NCBI RefSeq assembly: GCF_034675845.1 | Contig: NZ_JAUCCU010000001.1 | Location: 868,001 to 932,000, forward strand | Direction of reading: 5' to 3' | From: Castellaniella sp. | GTDB taxonomy: Bacteria; Pseudomonadota; Gammaproteobacteria; Burkholderiales; Burkholderiaceae_B | Length of the DNA stretch: 64,000 nt | Shown: positions 25,034-34,400 of the stretch, one piece after another | Layout of the letters: each line of letters opens with the position of its first letter | How positions within the stretch are numbered: position 1 is the stretch's first letter | Notes under the pieces: generated by a model | Databases searched by the model: none | What the model was told of the DNA's origin: nothing | The model's input: only the letters and a program-made list of their open reading frames with translations | Program-made: the position numbers and the translations under genes

Positions 25034-25273
25034 ATGCATACCACTACGCCTCTGGAACAAGCCGTCCGCGACCAACTGGACCAATATTTTGAAGACCTCG
25101 GGGATTCCATCCCGGGCGACATGATGTCCATGGTCAATCTTTGTGTCGAGCGCACAGTCTTGCAAGTCGCCCTGGAACGTACCAACGGCAACCAGACCCG
25201 CGCCGCCGAGATGCTGGGAATCACCCGCGGCACCCTGCGCAAAAAACTCCAGCTGCACCAGTTGTCCGCCTGA
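25034..25273 (+). CDS. fis: DNA-binding protein Fis
   Basis: Fis is a small nucleoid protein and regulator. The 79-residue protein from ATG 25034 is shorter than E. coli Fis (98) because of an N-terminal trim usual in beta-proteobacteria. The C-terminal factor-for-inversion helix-turn-helix is clear: ALERTNGNQTRAAEMLGITRGTLRKKLQLH. It follows dusB by 34 bp and precedes purH by 24 bp. Confidence 0.95.
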   Translation: MHTTTPLEQAVRDQLDQYFEDLGDSIPGDMMSMVNLCVERTVLQVALERTNGNQTRAAEMLGITRGTLRKKLQLHQLSA

Positions 25274-25297
25274 TTTTTTCTTCTGCTCATCGCTACC

Positions 25298-26887
25298 ATG
25301 ACTATCCAGACTGCTTTGATCTCCGTGTCCGACAAAACGGGCATTGTCGAATTTGCCCAGGCCTTGGCCCAACGCGGCGTCGCCCTGCTCTCCACCGGCG
25401 GCACCGCGCGCCTGCTGCTGCAGGGCCTGCCGGTCACCGAAGTCGCCGCCCACACGGGCTCGCCTGAGATCCTCGATGGCCGCGTCAAGACCCTGCACCC
25501 GCGCATCCACGGCGGACTGCTGGCCCGCCGCGACGACCCGCAACACATGCAAACCCTGAAAGACCAGGACATCCCTCCCATCGACCTGCTGGTGGTCAAT
25601 CTGTATCCTTTTCAGCAAACCATCAGCCGCCCGGACTGCATTCTGGCCGACGCCATCGAAAACATCGATATCGGCGGACCGGCGATGCTGCGCTCCGCCG
25701 CTAAAAACCACGGCTCGACCCAAGGTGGCGTCACCGTCATCATCGATCCATCGGACTATCCGCGCGTGCTGGCCGACATGGACGGGCCCAGCCACCAGCC
25801 GTCCTATGGCCTACGTCTGGAGCTGGCCGCCAAGGTCTATGCCCACACGGCAGCTTACGATGGTGCCATCGCCACGTATCTCAGCAGCCTGGCCGAGGCC
25901 GAGCCTGCTCCGGCTCAGGTCCCAGCCCGCGAGGCCTGGCCCCGGGTACTGACAGTGCAGATGCAGCGCCAGCAGGCCCTGCGCTACGGCGAAAACCCAC
26001 ACCAGGGGGCAGCCTTCTACCATGACCTCTCCATAGGCGAGGGCCTGTTGGCCGCGTACCGCCAGATTCAGGGCAAAGAGCTGTCCTACAACAATATCGC
26101 CGACGCCGATGCCGCCTGGGAATGCGTGCGCAGCTTCAGCAGTACTGCCTGCGTCATCGTCAAACACGCCAACCCCTGCGGCGTGGCCTTGGGTACTGAT
26201 GCACTGAACGCCTACCAACAAGCCTTCAAGACCGACCCGACTTCGGCCTTTGGCGGCATCATTGCATTCAACACCACCGTAGACGAAGCCACCGCCCAGG
26301 CGGTCAGCAATCAGTTCCTGGAAGTCCTGATCGCCCCGGCCTACACTGGCGCCGCCCTGGCCGTGCTGGCAACCAAGAAAAACGTCCGCGTGCTGCAACT
26401 GCCCGCGGGCGCGGCACGCAACCCCTTCGACGTCAAGCGCGTTGGTGGCGGCTGGCTGGTGCAAGACCCGGATGGCCGCCCCCTCAGTGCCGCCGACGTG
26501 CGCGTGGTGACCCAACTGGCCCCCAGTGCCGATCAAATGCAAGACCTGCTGTTCGCCTGGAATGTCGCGCAATACGTCAAATCCAACGCGATCGTCTTCT
26601 GCGGCCAGGGCATGACCCTGGGCGTCGGGGCTGGCCAAATGAGCCGCATCGACTCGGCCCGGATTGCGTCCATCAAGGCTGAAAAGGCCGGCCTGTCGCT
26701 ACAGGGTTCCGCCGTGGCGTCGGATGCCTTCTTCCCGTTTCGGGATGGTCTGGACGTGGTGGCCGAAGCAGGCGCCACCTGCGTCATCCAGCCCGGCGGC
26801 AGCATCCGCGACGACGAAGTCATCGCCGCCGCCAACGAACGCGGGGTCGCCATGGTGTTCACCGGCACCCGGCATTTCCGCCACTGA
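25298..26887 (+). CDS. purH: Bifunctional AICAR transformylase/IMP cyclohydrolase PurH
   Basis: PurH performs the last two steps of IMP synthesis. The 529-residue protein has the IMP cyclohydrolase domain first (ALISVSDKTGIVEFAQALAQRGV, then STGGTARLL) and the transformylase domain after (LRYGENPHQ, IVKHANPCGVAL, SNAIVFC). Length is standard. Its stop codon overlaps the start of ruvC (TGATG). Confidence 0.96.
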   Translation: MTIQTALISVSDKTGIVEFAQALAQRGVALLSTGGTARLLLQGLPVTEVAAHTGSPEILDGRVKTLHPRIHGGLLARRDDPQHMQTLKDQDIPPIDLLVVNLYPFQQTISRPDCILADAIENIDIGGPAMLRSAAKNHGSTQGGVTVIIDPSDYPRVLADMDGPSHQPSYGLRLELAAKVYAHTAAYDGAIATYLSSLAEAEPAPAQVPAREAWPRVLTVQMQRQQALRYGENPHQGAAFYHDLSIGEGLLAAYRQIQGKELSYNNIADADAAWECVRSFSSTACVIVKHANPCGVALGTDALNAYQQAFKTDPTSAFGGIIAFNTTVDEATAQAVSNQFLEVLIAPAYTGAALAVLATKKNVRVLQLPAGAARNPFDVKRVGGGWLVQDPDGRPLSAADVRVVTQLAPSADQMQDLLFAWNVAQYVKSNAIVFCGQGMTLGVGAGQMSRIDSARIASIKAEKAGLSLQGSAVASDAFFPFRDGLDVVAEAGATCVIQPGGSIRDDEVIAAANERGVAMVFTGTRHFRH

Positions 26888-27435
26888 TGCGTATCTTGGG
26901 CGTAGATCCAGGCCTGCGTCGCACGGGCTTCGGCGTGATCGAAGCCCACGGCGCACGTCTGCGCTATGTCGCCAGCGGCACCATTGTGGTGCCGGCCGCC
27001 CTGCCCTTGCACGCCCGTCTCAAGGTCATTCTGGACAATCTGCGCGAGGTCGCCCGCGACACCCAGCCTGATCAGGCCGCCGTGGAAAAGGTTTTCCTGA
27101 ATACCAACCCGGCCTCGACCCTGCTGCTGGGTCAGGCACGAGGGGCAGCCCTGTGCGCCCTGGCCGACAGCGGCCTGGCCGTGCAGGAATACACCGCTCT
27201 GCAAATCAAAAAAGCCGTGGTGGGGACAGGACGCGCCAGCAAGGAACAGATCCAGACCATGGTGCGACATTTACTGAGGCTGGACGGCACCCCCGCGCCA
27301 GACGCCGCCGACGCCCTGGCCTGCGCCATCTGCCACGCACATTGCGCCCCGCTGGCGGCCCGGCTGCAGGCCCTGGCCCCCGAGACACTCTCGGTACGCG
27401 GCCGACGCCTGCGCACTGGCCGACTGGTATCCTGA
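26887..27435 (+). CDS. ruvC: Crossover junction endodeoxyribonuclease RuvC
   Basis: RuvC resolves Holliday junctions. The 182-residue protein carries the acidic catalytic set: D7 (LGVDPGLRRTGFG), E in AAVEKVF at about 66, and the DAADALACAICH pair near 140. It overlaps the end of purH by one base and is 46 bp before ruvA. Confidence 0.95.
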   Translation: MRILGVDPGLRRTGFGVIEAHGARLRYVASGTIVVPAALPLHARLKVILDNLREVARDTQPDQAAVEKVFLNTNPASTLLLGQARGAALCALADSGLAVQEYTALQIKKAVVGTGRASKEQIQTMVRHLLRLDGTPAPDAADALACAICHAHCAPLAARLQALAPETLSVRGRRLRTGRLVS

Positions 27436-27481
27436 TCGGCATGTTGTCCCTTTTTTTACCTCTACCCCCACGGAGCCTGCC

Positions 27482-28066
27482 ATGATCGGCCGCATCACCG
27501 GCACCCTGGTCGAACTCACGCCACCCACCGTCTGCATCCAGACCGGCGGCCTGGGCTACGAAATCGACGTCCCCATGAGTACGCTGTATAAGCTGCCGCC
27601 CGTCGGACAAACCGTCACCCTGCATACGCACCTGGCCATCCGGGATGACGCGCACGTGCTCTATGGGTTTTCCGCCCCCGCCGAGCGCCTGGCCTTTCGG
27701 GCGCTGATCAAGGTCACCGGCATCGGCGCGCGCACCGCCCTGGCCGTGCTGTCGGGCCTCAGCGTCGAAGACCTGGCCGACGCCATCGACCGCCAGGAGT
27801 CCGGCCGCCTGATCAAAGTACCCGGCATCGGTAAAAAAACCGCCGAACGCCTGCTGCTGGAACTGCGCGACAAGCTCTCTCCCCTGGCGGGCAGCCCCCG
27901 CCCCGATGGCAGCCTGGCGCCCGCCGGATCGGGGGACGTGCTGAATGCCTTGCAGGCCTTGGGTTATTCCACCGCCGAGGCGCGCCGCGCCATGGCGACC
28001 CTACCCGACGACTTGAACGTCTCGGACAGCATCCGCCAGGCCTTGAAAGCCCTGTCCAAGGCCTAG
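27482..28066 (+). CDS. ruvA: Holliday junction branch-migration protein RuvA
   Basis: RuvA binds Holliday junctions and loads the RuvB motor. The 194-residue protein has the N-terminal OB-fold (MIGRITGTLVELTPPTVCIQTGGLGYEIDVP), tandem helix-hairpin-helix motifs (LIKVTGIGARTALAVLSGLS and LIKVPGIGKKTAERLLLELRDK) and the C-terminal RuvB-binding domain. It is followed by recQ after 13 bp, not by ruvB as is usual. Confidence 0.96.
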   Translation: MIGRITGTLVELTPPTVCIQTGGLGYEIDVPMSTLYKLPPVGQTVTLHTHLAIRDDAHVLYGFSAPAERLAFRALIKVTGIGARTALAVLSGLSVEDLADAIDRQESGRLIKVPGIGKKTAERLLLELRDKLSPLAGSPRPDGSLAPAGSGDVLNALQALGYSTAEARRAMATLPDDLNVSDSIRQALKALSKA

Positions 28067-28079
28067 GCAAGCAAACACC

Positions 28080-30014
28080 ATGCACGACCAAACCATACCC
28101 ATGTGGGATGAAACCGGCGACCTGCTCGATGGGCTGGACGCGGCATCGGACACGGGCCGCAGACCTGCCAACAACATGGCTGGGCCAGGCCGTTACAGCA
28201 CCGCCCTGGATGCCTTGCGGGAAGTCTTTGGCTACGATGCCTTTCGCGGTGAGCAACAGGCCGTCATCGACCACATCATCGCAGGCGACAACGCTCTGGT
28301 ACTGATGCCCACGGGCGGAGGCAAATCGCTGTGCTACCAGATTCCGGCCCTGGTGCGCCCCGGCACCGGGGTGGTGGTGTCCCCCCTGATCGCCCTGATG
28401 CAAGACCAAGTGGATGCCCTGCAAGAACTCGGTGTACGAGCCGCCTTTCTGAATTCCAGCCAGACCTCGGCACAGGGCCGCGAAGTCGAACGCGCCTTTT
28501 TGCGCGGCGAGCTGGACCTGCTGTACGTCGCCCCAGAACGCCTGCTGACCCCGCGCTGCCAGGACTTGCTGGATCAGGGAAAAATCGCCCTGTTTGCCAT
28601 CGACGAGGCGCATTGCGTATCGCAGTGGGGGCATGATTTCCGCCCGGAATACCAAGGCCTGAGCCTGCTGGCCGAGCGCTGGCCCACGGTGCCCCGGGTG
28701 GCACTGACCGCCACGGCCACAGCAGCCACCCGACGCGACATCATCAGTTGCCTGGCGCTGGACGACGCCCCCCAATTCGTCGCCAGCTTCGACCGGCCCA
28801 ACCTGTGCTACCGCATCATTGAAAAACAAGAAGTCCGCCGCCAGTTGCTGGGCTTCATCCAGGCCGAACACAGTGGCGAGTGCGGCATTGTCTATGCTTT
28901 ATCGCGCACCCGGGTCGAGCAGACCGCCGAATTCCTCAGCCGCCACGGCATCATCGCCCTGCCCTACCACGCCGGGCTGGATAACCGCACACGAGCAGCC
29001 AACCAGGCCCGCTTTCTGCGCGAAGACGGCATCGTCATGGTGGCCACCATCGCCTTCGGCATGGGGGTGAACAAACCCGACGTGCGCTTTGTCGCGCATA
29101 TCGACATGCCGAAATCCATCGAGGGCTATTACCAGGAAACCGGCCGAGCCGGGCGCGACGGCCTGCCGGCAGACGTCTGGCTGGCTTATGGCCTGCAGGA
29201 TGTGGTGCAACAACGCCGCATGATTGATGATTCGGACGGGGATACGCTGCACCAACGCCGTCAGGTACGCCAACTGGACGCCATGCTGGCCCTGTGCGAG
29301 ACCGTGACCTGCCGACGCCAGGATCTGCTGGCGTATTTTGGTCAGACTATTGCGCCCTGCGGCAATTGTGATACCTGTCTGGACCCCCCGGCGGCCTGGG
29401 ATGGCACCGTGGCCGTGCAAAAACTACTGTCGACCATCTACCGCCTGCTGCGCGAACGCGGCCAGCGCTTTGGCGGCGGCCATGTGATTGATATTCTGCG
29501 CGGTCAGCTGACGGATCGGGTCAAGCAACTCGACCACCAATCCCTGAGCGTCTTTGGCGTGGGTGAAAGCCTGTCGGTGGATGCCTGGCGCAGCATTTTA
29601 CGCCAGGCACTGGCCCTGGGGCTATTGACGGTAGACCTGGAAGGTTATGGCACGCTGGCACTGACCGAGTCCAGCCGAGGGGTGCTGAAGGGCGAACGCA
29701 CGCTGATGCTGCGCCCGTTAGCGGTGAAGAAAGCCAAGGTCAGCCGTCAACGCACGACCACGGCAGCTCAGCTGGACGCCCTGCCGCCGGACGCTCTGGC
29801 GCGCTTCGAGCATTTGCGGGCCTGGAGAGGCCGTGTGGCACGCGAACACAGTGTGCCGGCCTATGTGATTTTCCATGATGCGACCCTACGAGAGATCGCC
29901 TTGCAGTGCCCGGATGATCTGGATGCGCTGGCAGGCGTCAGCGGGGTGGGGGCACGCAAGCTGGAGACCTACGGAGAGGCGGTGATTGCCTGCATCCGGG
30001 AAGTCGCCCGCTAG
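28080..30014 (+). CDS. recQ: ATP-dependent DNA helicase RecQ
   Basis: RecQ unwinds DNA in recombinational repair. The 644-residue protein shows Walker A (MPTGGGKSLCYQIPAL), DEAH (FAIDEAHCVSQWGHDFRPEY), helicase C motifs (AFGMGVNKPDVRFV, QETGRAGRDG), the RecQ zinc cysteines (C-E-T-V-T-C and CGNCDTC), the winged-helix RQC domain, and a C-terminal HRDC domain (LARFEHLRAWRGRVARE). It is longer than E. coli RecQ (609) by an acidic N-terminal leader of about 40 residues. It sits between ruvA and ruvB, and its end overlaps that of ruvB by four bases on opposite strands. Confidence 0.95.
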   Translation: MHDQTIPMWDETGDLLDGLDAASDTGRRPANNMAGPGRYSTALDALREVFGYDAFRGEQQAVIDHIIAGDNALVLMPTGGGKSLCYQIPALVRPGTGVVVSPLIALMQDQVDALQELGVRAAFLNSSQTSAQGREVERAFLRGELDLLYVAPERLLTPRCQDLLDQGKIALFAIDEAHCVSQWGHDFRPEYQGLSLLAERWPTVPRVALTATATAATRRDIISCLALDDAPQFVASFDRPNLCYRIIEKQEVRRQLLGFIQAEHSGECGIVYALSRTRVEQTAEFLSRHGIIALPYHAGLDNRTRAANQARFLREDGIVMVATIAFGMGVNKPDVRFVAHIDMPKSIEGYYQETGRAGRDGLPADVWLAYGLQDVVQQRRMIDDSDGDTLHQRRQVRQLDAMLALCETVTCRRQDLLAYFGQTIAPCGNCDTCLDPPAAWDGTVAVQKLLSTIYRLLRERGQRFGGGHVIDILRGQLTDRVKQLDHQSLSVFGVGESLSVDAWRSILRQALALGLLTVDLEGYGTLALTESSRGVLKGERTLMLRPLAVKKAKVSRQRTTTAAQLDALPPDALARFEHLRAWRGRVAREHSVPAYVIFHDATLREIALQCPDDLDALAGVSGVGARKLETYGEAVIACIREVAR

Positions 30015-31072
30015 AGCAACAGAGGTTCGGTGCCGCCGGACGGGGCCTGAAGGCCCAGATGCTGCCAGCAGCGACGGGTAGCCATACGGCCCCGAGGGGT
30101 GCGTTGCAGATAGCCATGCTGGATCAGGTACGGTTCGATCACGTCTTCGATGGTGTCACGTTCCTCGCCGATGGCAGCGGCCAGGCTGTCGACCCCGACA
30201 GGACCGCCATCAAATTTATGGACGATGGCTTCGAGTAGTTTTCGGTCCATCAGGTCCAGCCCCTGGGGGTCGACCTCGAGCATGGCCAGGGCGGCCTGGG
30301 CGGTAGCGGTGTCGATGCGGCCATCCGCACGGACCTCGGCGTAGTCGCGCACGCGGCGCAGCAGGCGGTTTGCGATACGCGGGGTGCCGCGCGAACGGCA
30401 CGCGATTTCAGCCGCGCCATCCGGCGTGGTATCGGCCCCCAGCAAGCCGGCACTGCGCCGGACAATATGCGCGAGGTCTTCGGCTGAATAGAATTCCAGC
30501 CGCGAAACAATGCCAAACCGATCACGCAGCGGATTGGTCAGCATGCCGGCACGCGTGGTGGCCCCCACCAGGGTAAAGGGCTGCAGGTCGATCTTGACGC
30601 TACGGGCGGCGGGGCCTTCGCCAATCAGGATATCGATCTGAAAGTCTTCCAGCGCAGGGTAGAGTATTTCCTCGACGACGGGCGACAGACGATGAATTTC
30701 GTCGATGAACAGCACGTCGTTGCGTTCCAGGTTGGTGAGCATGGCCGCGAGATCGCCGGGACGTTCGAGTACCGGGCCGGAGGTCTGGCGCAGCTGGACG
30801 CCCATTTCGTGCGCCACAATATGGGCCAGCGTGGTCTTGCCCAGGCCTGGCGGACCAAACAGCAGAACATGATCCAGAGATTCGCCGCGCCGACGGGCAG
30901 CCGCGATGAAAATATCCAGTTGTTCACGCACACGATGCTGACCAACGTAATCCCCCAACGATTTGGGCCGCAGGGCGCGTTCGATGGAATCCTCGGCGTG
31001 CGAAGCCACGTCCGGCGTGACCAGGCGGGATTCGGCAGGACCGGAAGACAAGGAATCGGGTTGTATGGCCAT
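30011..31072 (-). CDS. ruvB: Holliday junction branch-migration helicase RuvB
   Basis: RuvB is the hexameric AAA+ motor for branch migration. The 353-residue protein shows LRPKSLGDYVGQ, Walker A (GPPGLGKTTLAHIVA), Walker B (DVLFIDEIHRL), the sensor region TLVGATTRAGML and the C-terminal winged-helix DNA-binding domain (GYLQRTPRGRMAT). It faces recQ tail-to-tail, with a four-base overlap. RuvC and ruvA are on the plus strand, so the ruv genes are split across strands. Confidence 0.96.
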   Translation of the reverse strand: MAIQPDSLSSGPAESRLVTPDVASHAEDSIERALRPKSLGDYVGQHRVREQLDIFIAAARRRGESLDHVLLFGPPGLGKTTLAHIVAHEMGVQLRQTSGPVLERPGDLAAMLTNLERNDVLFIDEIHRLSPVVEEILYPALEDFQIDILIGEGPAARSVKIDLQPFTLVGATTRAGMLTNPLRDRFGIVSRLEFYSAEDLAHIVRRSAGLLGADTTPDGAAEIACRSRGTPRIANRLLRRVRDYAEVRADGRIDTATAQAALAMLEVDPQGLDLMDRKLLEAIVHKFDGGPVGVDSLAAAIGEERDTIEDVIEPYLIQHGYLQRTPRGRMATRRCWQHLGLQAPSGGTEPLLL

Positions 31073-31194
31073 GAACGCTGTCTATGCAATAAAAGGGGAT
31101 GCCATCATTCACCCCCAAGCCTGTCGAAGCGCACATGAGGGGGCTGATACCAGAAAAACCGCAAACTGTCTATAAACACAGTATATTATATTCT

Positions 31195-31247
31195 GCCCAA
31201 AGCCCTCTGGTCAGGCCTTTGCCAAGTCTGACCAGAGGGCTTTGGGC
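31195..31247. repeat. 20-bp perfect inverted repeat with 13-nt loop
   Basis: Arms at 31195-31214 and 31228-31247 pair perfectly over 20 bp (core CAAAGCCCTCTGG / CCAGAGGGCTTTG), with a 13-nt spacer. No T-run follows on either strand, so it is not an ordinary intrinsic terminator. It lies in the 232-bp gap between the divergent ruvB and the 77-residue protein gene, next to an AT-rich stretch (TATATTATATT) on its left. Confidence 0.9.
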
Positions 31248-31304
31248 CGCTGAAGCCAGCCAATCATCTTATACTGATTCCAGTCTTATCACGGGATCTC
31301 ACCC

Positions 31305-31538
31305 ATGCGCAGTTTTAATGATGCTTCGGGGCAGCAGTGGGATGCCGCCCTGCTGGATGCCTCGTATGGCAATATCCTGCTGATTTTCAGCGCCCGCCGG
31401 GGCCAGGACAACCGCCAACTGTTACTGGCGGCCGAAAATCAGGCCCAGGCCGAGGCCCAATTGGCGGCATATTCAGATGATGAACTGTGCGCCCAGCTGA
31501 ACCAGGCCCAAGCCTGGGACCCGACCCGGCTGTTTTGA
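31305..31538 (+). CDS. Conserved hypothetical protein, 77 residues
   Basis: I do not recognise a named family. The protein begins MRSFNDASGQQWDAALLDASYGN and has a compact alpha/beta look with an acidic, alanine-rich helical second half (AAENQAQAEAQLAAYSDDELC). There is no signal peptide or membrane segment. The composition and codon use look like real coding sequence. It follows the long hairpin by 57 bp and is not clearly part of any operon. Confidence 0.6.
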   Translation: MRSFNDASGQQWDAALLDASYGNILLIFSARRGQDNRQLLLAAENQAQAEAQLAAYSDDELCAQLNQAQAWDPTRLF

Positions 31539-31615
31539 TTGGCCTCGGATAGCACGACAAGCTGCTCACCGAAAAATCCGCCCAAAACCCAATCATTTCT
31601 TCCGGTGCTGCAGTA

Positions 31616-33358
31616 TCAGCGCCGACGTGGGGTCAGGACAAAAGCATCCTCGCTGTCCACGGCACGCTTCAGCTGAGAATAGCGTTCCAGCAGATCGGAT
31701 TTATAGACCACCCCCAACAGACGGGCCGGACGATCACGGCTGACGACCGGCAGGCGTTCGCCCTGAAAAGCACTGAACCGGGCCTGCGCTTCATCCAGGC
31801 TCAGGTCTGGGTACAAAGGCGTGACAAAATCCAGCCGCAGCACGTCGCCGCAGGTCTTGGTGGCCACGTCCACCTCGCCCAGCATCATGCGGGTCAGGTC
31901 CTGCTGGGCGATCACCCCCTGCCAGCAGGACTCCTCGTCCACCACATACAGGTATTTGACCGGATAATCCAGAAACATCTCCTGGGCCTGCCGCACTGAA
32001 GAAGTCGTCCGCACCACGGTCTCGGCAGGGCGCAACAGACTGTCCAGCCGCGCCTGGCGCAAGCGCTGGCGCAAAGCCTGATTGTCCTCATGGTGCAGCG
32101 TGACCTCGTACATGACCGCCTGCGCCAGGCCACGCGACACAAAATACGCCACCACACAGGCCAACACCAGGGGCAGCACCACCTGGTAGCTCAAGGTCAT
32201 CTCGAAAATCATCAAAATTGCCATAAATGGCGCACTGGTGGCCGCCGCCAGAAAGGCCCCCATGCCCACCAGGGCAAACATCGCACCATGCCCCGCCAAC
32301 ACCGGCCAAGCTTCAGCCAGCACCTGACCAAACAACATGCCTAGGGCGCCCCCCACAAACAGCAAGGGTGTGAAAACCCCGCCAACCGCCCCCGAGCCGA
32401 CCGTCAACGAGGTGGCCAGGACCTTGCACAGCAGCATCAACAAGACGGTCTGCCAGGCCCATTCATTGTGCAGCAGCGACAGCACCACCCGATTGCCGTT
32501 GCCTGCCATCTCCGGCAACTGCGTCAGCACAGCACCCAGCAGCAAGCCCCCCAGCGCCAGCCGCAAGGGCAGCCCCAGGCCGGTGCGATCAAATACCGTG
32601 CGCACCCCATGAATGGTACGTAGGAACTGGGCCGCCCCCACGCCCGCCAGCACGCCCAAGGCCAGACAAGGCAGCAACAGCTCGACGGGCATGGCCTGCA
32701 GGTCCGGCATGGGATAACGCACCGCGTAATCGCCGCTCAGGTGCATCACCAAGCTGGCCACCGCCGAGGCCACCAGCAAAGGACCAAAATTCTGAAAAGA
32801 CATGGACCCGAGAATGATCTCGCCCACGAAGACCGCCCCGGCCAGCGGCGCACCATAGGCCGCCGACACCCCCGCCGCTGCACCACAGGCCGCCAGCAAA
32901 CGCAAATGCGCCGTATCCACCCGCAGAACCCGGCCCAGACCCGACGACCATAGCGCCGCCAGATGAACCATCGCGCCTTCCCGGCCAATCGAGCCGCCCG
33001 ACGCCACCGTGCACAGAGAGGACAAGGAGCGCAACAGCCCCTGACCTAGCGACATGCGGCCATCGCCGATCGCCACGGCTTCCATGTAGCTGGAGTGTTT
33101 GTCCTTGGACACGCGGCGTGCTGCCAACAATAAAAACCCGGCGCACAAACCACCCAGCGCAGGCACCCCCAGACGCAAAGGCCAGGACAAACTGGCCATG
33201 ACCTGGGTGATCTGACCGGACTCGTCGGCAAACAAGCGCTGGAGCGCATGAATACCCGCATGAAAGGCGATGGTGACCAGCGCTCCACCCAGGCCAGCCA
33301 GCGCCGCCCAACACAACATCGCCGCCACGCCATCGGCGCGCATCCGCCAATCAGGCAT
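31616..33358 (-). CDS. ClC-family chloride channel/transporter with CBS domains
   Basis: The 580-residue protein has a full ClC membrane domain with the gating-glutamate motif GGSIGREGAMVHLAA and the GGVFTPLLFVGGALG filter region, followed by a pair of C-terminal CBS domains (VRTTSSVRQAQEMFLDYPVKYLYVV and DVLRLDFVTPLYPDLSLDEAQARF). At the position of the E. coli proton glutamate E203, I read isoleucine (FVGEIIL), which suggests channel behaviour rather than H+/Cl- exchange; this depends on a by-eye alignment. Its start overlaps the end of the CydB-like gene by eight bases, so it is translationally linked to the oxidase-like pair. Confidence 0.88.
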   Translation of the reverse strand: MPDWRMRADGVAAMLCWAALAGLGGALVTIAFHAGIHALQRLFADESGQITQVMASLSWPLRLGVPALGGLCAGFLLLAARRVSKDKHSSYMEAVAIGDGRMSLGQGLLRSLSSLCTVASGGSIGREGAMVHLAALWSSGLGRVLRVDTAHLRLLAACGAAAGVSAAYGAPLAGAVFVGEIILGSMSFQNFGPLLVASAVASLVMHLSGDYAVRYPMPDLQAMPVELLLPCLALGVLAGVGAAQFLRTIHGVRTVFDRTGLGLPLRLALGGLLLGAVLTQLPEMAGNGNRVVLSLLHNEWAWQTVLLMLLCKVLATSLTVGSGAVGGVFTPLLFVGGALGMLFGQVLAEAWPVLAGHGAMFALVGMGAFLAAATSAPFMAILMIFEMTLSYQVVLPLVLACVVAYFVSRGLAQAVMYEVTLHHEDNQALRQRLRQARLDSLLRPAETVVRTTSSVRQAQEMFLDYPVKYLYVVDEESCWQGVIAQQDLTRMMLGEVDVATKTCGDVLRLDFVTPLYPDLSLDEAQARFSAFQGERLPVVSRDRPARLLGVVYKSDLLERYSQLKRAVDSEDAFVLTPRRR

Positions 33359-34400
33359 GAAAATCCGGCGGGACAGGCGGGCGCGAACGCCCCAGCATGC
33401 GCCAATACACCCATAGATTGAAAATCAAGGCGACGGGAAAGGCGATCACGGCAGCTGACAAGGTCAGACGCAAGGTCAGCACGGGCGCCGCCGCATCCCA
33501 CAAAGTGACCTCGTCCAGCACCACATAGGGGAAAAAACTATAGGCCAGTCCGCCAAGGAGCAACAGGCAAATGACCAGCACCAGGGCGTAAGGCAGGGCC
33601 GAGGCCCGGTAGCTTTGGGCGATCATGCGCTGCAAGGTCATTTCGGTCAGGACGAAGCACAGCAGCAATACCCCCCAGACTAGACCCACGGCCCACCAGT
33701 GATCCCCATCACCCCATTTCAGAAACACCCCGGCGTTGGAAAAATCCAGCACCACCGAAATTCCGACGGCCCCGACTGCGCTCCAGCGCAGAGTGCGCCG
33801 CGCCCAACCCACGGCCCGCACGCGCAGCTCTCCTGCCTCGCGCATCATCAGCCAGGACGCCCCCAACAAGCCATAGATAGCAACCGCGCAGGCACCCATC
33901 AGGAGCGCAAACCCGGTATAGCCAGCGCCGGCCTCGTAGGCCACGGCCACCTGGGCCAGCAGATAGCCATGTGAAAAGGCGACCAACACAGCCCCCAGAC
34001 CAAAACCGAACTGCCAGCGGCCCTGCTGCTGCGCTGGCGCACGCAAGCGCCATTCGAAGCACACCGAGCGCAGCAAAGTACCCAGCCCCAGCAAAGACAA
34101 GGGAATATACAAACGGCCCAGGGTCTGGGACCAGGCATACGGAAAAGCCGCCGCCAACAACCCCACCCCCAGAAACAGCCAGAACTCGTTGGCGTCGCGC
34201 CAGGGATTCAACAAAGACAGCATGCGCGGGCGCAAGGCTGCGGGCGCCACCAGGGACACGCAGCCCACGCCAATATCGAAACCATCCAGCAGCACCCCTG
34301 CCACCAGAATGAAAAAAAACATGCCCATCAGCGCCAAGGGCATCCAAAAAGCAGGGTCTTGCGCCCCCAGGCCCACCAGTGCAGCCAGCGAATCAATCAT
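33351..34400 (-). CDS. CydB-like subunit II of a bd-oxidase-type complex
   Basis: The 349-residue protein is a CydB relative with about nine membrane helices. It has the family start GVLLDGFDIGVG, the NPWRDANEFWLFLGVGLLAAAFPYAW stretch (E. coli: WDGNQVWL) and GLGTLLRSVCFEWR. The chosen ATG at 34400 overlaps the end of the CydA-like gene (ATGA). CydB holds no redox heme in E. coli, so it need not have lost function. The longer in-frame extension to 34727 is within the upstream gene and is not used. Confidence 0.87.
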   Translation of the reverse strand: MIDSLAALVGLGAQDPAFWMPLALMGMFFFILVAGVLLDGFDIGVGCVSLVAPAALRPRMLSLLNPWRDANEFWLFLGVGLLAAAFPYAWSQTLGRLYIPLSLLGLGTLLRSVCFEWRLRAPAQQQGRWQFGFGLGAVLVAFSHGYLLAQVAVAYEAGAGYTGFALLMGACAVAIYGLLGASWLMMREAGELRVRAVGWARRTLRWSAVGAVGISVVLDFSNAGVFLKWGDGDHWWAVGLVWGVLLLCFVLTEMTLQRMIAQSYRASALPYALVLVICLLLLGGLAYSFFPYVVLDEVTLWDAAAPVLTLRLTLSAAVIAFPVALIFNLWVYWRMLGRSRPPVPPDFHA

